The notes below the pieces were generated by a model, which was given only the letters and a program-made list of their open reading frames with translations, was not told the DNA's origin and ran no database searches. DNA of 64,000 nucleotides, taken from the NCBI GenBank assembly GCA_020634415.1, contig JACKBT010000008.1, positions 90,196-154,195 of the forward strand, in the 5' to 3' direction. Shown piece after piece: positions 63,888 to 64,000 of this stretch; within the stretch, counting starts at the first letter, position 1, and each line of letters opens with the position of its first letter. The position numbers and the translations under genes were made by a program. This DNA is from Ardenticatenaceae bacterium (lineage in GTDB: Bacteria > Chloroflexota > Anaerolineae > Promineifilales > Promineifilaceae).

Positions 63888-64000
63888 GTGAACAAAGTAC
63901 ATATTATTATCATTGTTTATTTAGGATTGTTTTGGGGGTTTATGGTTGGTTGTCAGTCAAGACAGGTAGAAAATGTAGAAAGTAACTTGCCATCTAATAC
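63888..64000 (+). CDS. Start of a lipoprotein downstream of RHS cassette 2 (3' end outside window)
   Basis: GTG at 63888 follows AAAAGAGG. The visible 37 residues are a signal peptide (NKVHIIIIVYLGLFWGFMVGC) with lipobox MVGC and a polar linker (QSRQVENVESN). It is too short for the earlier ORF listing but clear by eye. Its position repeats the arrangement of cassette 1, where a lipoprotein follows the M23 domain. Confidence 0.75.
   Translation, partial: MNKVHIIIIVYLGLFWGFMVGCQSRQVENVESNLPSN

Overview
The window looks like a chromosomal segment of a heterotrophic Chloroflexota bacterium, probably of the Anaerolineae/Ardenticatenia type. This is inferred from gene content and style, not from a marker gene. 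The signs are secreted lipoproteins with DUF11 and lamin-tail domains, a MalFG-type sugar transporter whose binding protein has an acidic linker, a bacterial MFE-2-like enzyme, several acyl-CoA dehydrogenases, and PAS/GAF histidine kinases. GC content is moderate to high in the housekeeping part. Much of the window carries a very frequent palindromic word around CGGCCG (typically AACGGCCGTT), similar in behaviour to the HIP1 word of cyanobacteria.

Layout. 0-2.5 kb: tail of an unknown gene, an MtnA-like isomerase, REP-like hairpins, a VapBC-type pair and a small conserved protein. 2.5-6.1 kb: a giant secreted lipoprotein ending in an endonuclease/exonuclease/phosphatase domain. 6.2-10.8 kb: a sugar ABC transporter operon (two permeases and a binding protein, no ATPase gene). 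10.8-15.1 kb: an inositol-monophosphatase-family gene, then a serine pathway operon (serB, class V aminotransferase, serA). 15.1-18.9 kb: the conserved rpmH-rnpA-yidD-yidC-jag cluster with a beta-propeller lipoprotein inserted between yidD and yidC. 19-29.5 kb: lipid and carbohydrate genes (HMG-CoA-synthase-like/DUF35 fusion, GH38 alpha-mannosidase, MFE-2-like enzyme, MazG-like protein, two acyl-CoA dehydrogenases). 29.5-37.8 kb: signalling (hybrid kinase, GNAT-CNB fusion, REC-GAF-kinase, a novel repeat protein, tRNA-Leu, a CNB protein with a small partner). 37.8-50.8 kb: tandem RNase H, FprA-like reductase, CBS protein, LysM-glycosidase, SMC, hydrolase, RNA methyltransferase, NTPase-TPR protein and SurE. 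51-55.2 kb: GDPD, a chelatase AAA/VWA gene pair joined by a probable -1 frameshift, and dnaN. 55.4-64 kb: a mobile and toxin-like region.

The last region is the most unusual. It holds two 5'-truncated RHS core cassettes. Each ends in an M23 (LytM) peptidase-like C-terminal domain and each is followed by a lipoprotein gene on the same strand, the arrangement expected of orphan polymorphic-toxin/immunity modules. The first cassette is split inside its conserved NNPLxYxDPSGH-coding stretch by a ~2.8 kb serine-recombinase element. The second is frameshifted and split by an IS3-family element with a GCC target duplication; removing the element restores the reading frame exactly.

Two further sequence-level oddities stand out. 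A 31-nt perfect palindrome occurs once between genes and once in frame inside the SMC hinge. The chelatase gene has an A9 slippery run followed by a strong GC hairpin, so one locus could make both an AAA-only and an AAA-VWA protein.
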